From positions 124,001-188,000 of the forward strand of contig JAIPBD010000001.1 in the NCBI GenBank assembly GCA_021739765.1: a DNA stretch of 64,000 nucleotides, written 5' to 3'. Numbering within the stretch: the first letter of the stretch is position 1; each line of letters begins with the position of its first letter. Positions 63,029 through 64,000 of the stretch are shown piece by piece. This stretch comes from Melioribacteraceae bacterium (lineage in GTDB: Bacteria > Bacteroidota > Ignavibacteria > Ignavibacteriales > Melioribacteraceae). The notes beneath the pieces are model-generated. The model was not told the DNA's origin. It did no database searches and was given only the letters and a program-made list of their open reading frames with translations. The translations under genes and the position numbers were made by a program.

Positions 63029-64000
63029 TCAATCTTCTTTTGCTATTTTGACTAATTCGCGTTTCTTCAATACAAAAAATATTGCAGGATAAACTGTAAG
63101 TTCCATGATCATACTGGTAAATATACCACCAACCATTGGAGCCGCAATCCTTTTCATCACATCCGAACCCGCGCCAACCCCAATCAAAATTGGTAAAAGA
63201 CCGAGAAAGGTCGTCATTACCGTCATCACTTTTGGTCTGATTCTCTTTACGGCACCGTCGAAAATTGCTTCTTTTAAGCCCTCAATTGAAGTCAATAATC
63301 CTTTCTTTTTGAATTTTTCGTACGCGATATCCAGATAAAGCAGCATAACAACCCCGGTTTCCGCATCAACTCCGAGAAGCGCGATAATTCCAACCCAAAC
63401 CGCGACACTCATATTATATCCTGCGAGATAAAGAAACCACATCGCGCCAACAAGCGAGAAAGGGAGCGCGAGTAAAACGATTCCAGTTTTTGTAAGCGAT
63501 TTTGTGTTAATATAGATCAGAACTATTACAATCAGTAAAGTGAGGGGAATTACTAAGGCCAATTTTTCGTTGGCTCGTTCCATATATTCATATTGTCCGC
63601 TCCAGGTAATCGAATAGCCAGCCGGAAGATTTATATTTTCATTTATTACTTCCTTTGCAGTTTTGATGTATGTTCCAACGTCAATATCCTTTATATCAAT
63701 ATAAACCCAAACATTCGGGCGGGCGTTTTCTGTCTTGATCATTGGCGGACCTTTTTCAATATTGATATCCGCGAGTAACGAAAGGGGAATCTGTCCTCCT
63801 GATGGAATAGGTATCAAAACTCTCCTTAGCGATTCCACATTGTCGCGGTAGTCTCTTTGATATCTCAAATTTACCGAGTAGCGCTCGAGTCCTTCAACAG
63901 TTTGCGTAATATTCATTCCACCGATTGCGCTCATAATTACATTCTGAACATCGGAGGAGAGAAGTCCATATCGGGCAATATTTTTTCGATTTAAATCAAT
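63029..64000 (-). CDS. cusA: CusA-like heavy-metal RND efflux pump (5' end outside window)
   Basis: Open from the stop at 63029 to the window edge (324 codons). It is the C-terminal part of the large inner-membrane RND subunit of Cus-type efflux. It begins IDLNRKNIARYGLLSSDVQNVIMSAIGGMN, a segment diagnostic of CusA/CzcA, then SLLADINIEKGPPMI, and carries helices with FSLVGAMWFLYLAGYNMSVAVWVGIIALLGVDAETGVVM (TM4-like region with Asp/Glu) and PKVMTVMTTFLGLLPILIGVGAGSDVMKRIA. Proton-driven tripartite export of Cu+/Ag+ is inferred; the adaptor and channel genes would lie beyond the window. A 119-bp gap separates it from copB. Confidence 0.92.
   Translation of the reverse strand: MDLNRKNIARYGLLSSDVQNVIMSAIGGMNITQTVEGLERYSVNLRYQRDYRDNVESLRRVLIPIPSGGQIPLSLLADINIEKGPPMIKTENARPNVWVYIDIKDIDVGTYIKTAKEVINENINLPAGYSITWSGQYEYMERANEKLALVIPLTLLIVIVLIYINTKSLTKTGIVLLALPFSLVGAMWFLYLAGYNMSVAVWVGIIALLGVDAETGVVMLLYLDIAYEKFKKKGLLTSIEGLKEAIFDGAVKRIRPKVMTVMTTFLGLLPILIGVGAGSDVMKRIAAPMVGGIFTSMIMELTVYPAIFFVLKKRELVKIAKED

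Overview
The window looks like chromosomal DNA of an Ignavibacteria-type bacterium (Bacteroidota/Chlorobiota group). The basis is low G+C, a type IX secretion C-terminal sorting domain with the NFPNPFNPST motif (59991-60842), Chlorobium/Allochromatium-style dicluster ferredoxins (10531-10863, 25221-25523), frequent TTG starts and many secreted lipoproteins of hypothetical families. The genus assignment is inference. I see no rRNA, tRNA, CRISPR array, insertion sequence, prophage or integron. Gene density is high and most genes sit in tight, often overlapping, co-directional runs.

Layout. 1-3.5 kb (minus): a partial secreted aryl-sulfate sulfotransferase-like protein, a SpoU/TrmH methyltransferase, a Gdx-type SMR exporter and rlmN. 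3.6-10.9 kb (plus): acyl-CoA dehydrogenase, a secreted YidD-like protein with two paralogous TPR/membrane proteins, ACT plus UPF0210, LemA plus TPM-domain protein, DUF309 and a ferredoxin that ends at a shared convergent terminator. 10.9-15.2 kb: an EEP-family lipoprotein, an MBL hydrolase-Rieske-QueG trio and thioredoxin reductase. 15.3-16.9 kb: a divergent DUF6249 protein and an ECF sigma/anti-sigma pair around three copies of one promoter-like motif. 16.9-25.2 kb (plus): era, EamA, acylphosphatase, ispF, DedA, lnt, threonine aldolase, thioesterase and a PolB-like exonuclease in a tightly packed chain, then two DUF4230-like proteins. 25.2-35.1 kb (minus): a second ferredoxin, a cyclase/TolB-like/TPR fusion, RDD and lipoprotein genes, a beta-CASP nuclease, YihY, purL and nfo. 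35.1-39.5 kb (plus): an SDR followed by a complete riboflavin operon ribD-ribE-ribBA-ribH.

39.5-54 kb: a lipoprotein barrel, a DUF4440-like lipoprotein, a MATE exporter, both methylmalonyl-CoA mutase subunits, a sulfotransferase, an amino-acid dehydrogenase, an SDR, a GNAT-VOC fusion gene broken by a stop codon and a frameshift, recQ, and meaB, which lies 6.4 kb from its mutase partner. 54-57.7 kb: a carbamoyltransferase-DUF5989-SxtJ trio whose 49-residue middle gene is easily missed, a DUF6580 membrane protein and a LysM protein. 57.9-64 kb: an AbgT transporter, then a metal-resistance group on the minus strand (partial CusA-like RND pump, CPH-type CopB ATPase, a T9SS-sorted secreted protein and a heavy-metal-binding lipoprotein).

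The most distinctive features are the triple GTAACC-N16/17-GTCA promoter set at the sigma factor, the secreted YidD-like/TPR-paralog cluster, the carbamoyltransferase trio and the decayed GNAT-VOC fusion. None is proven to be a new system from sequence alone.
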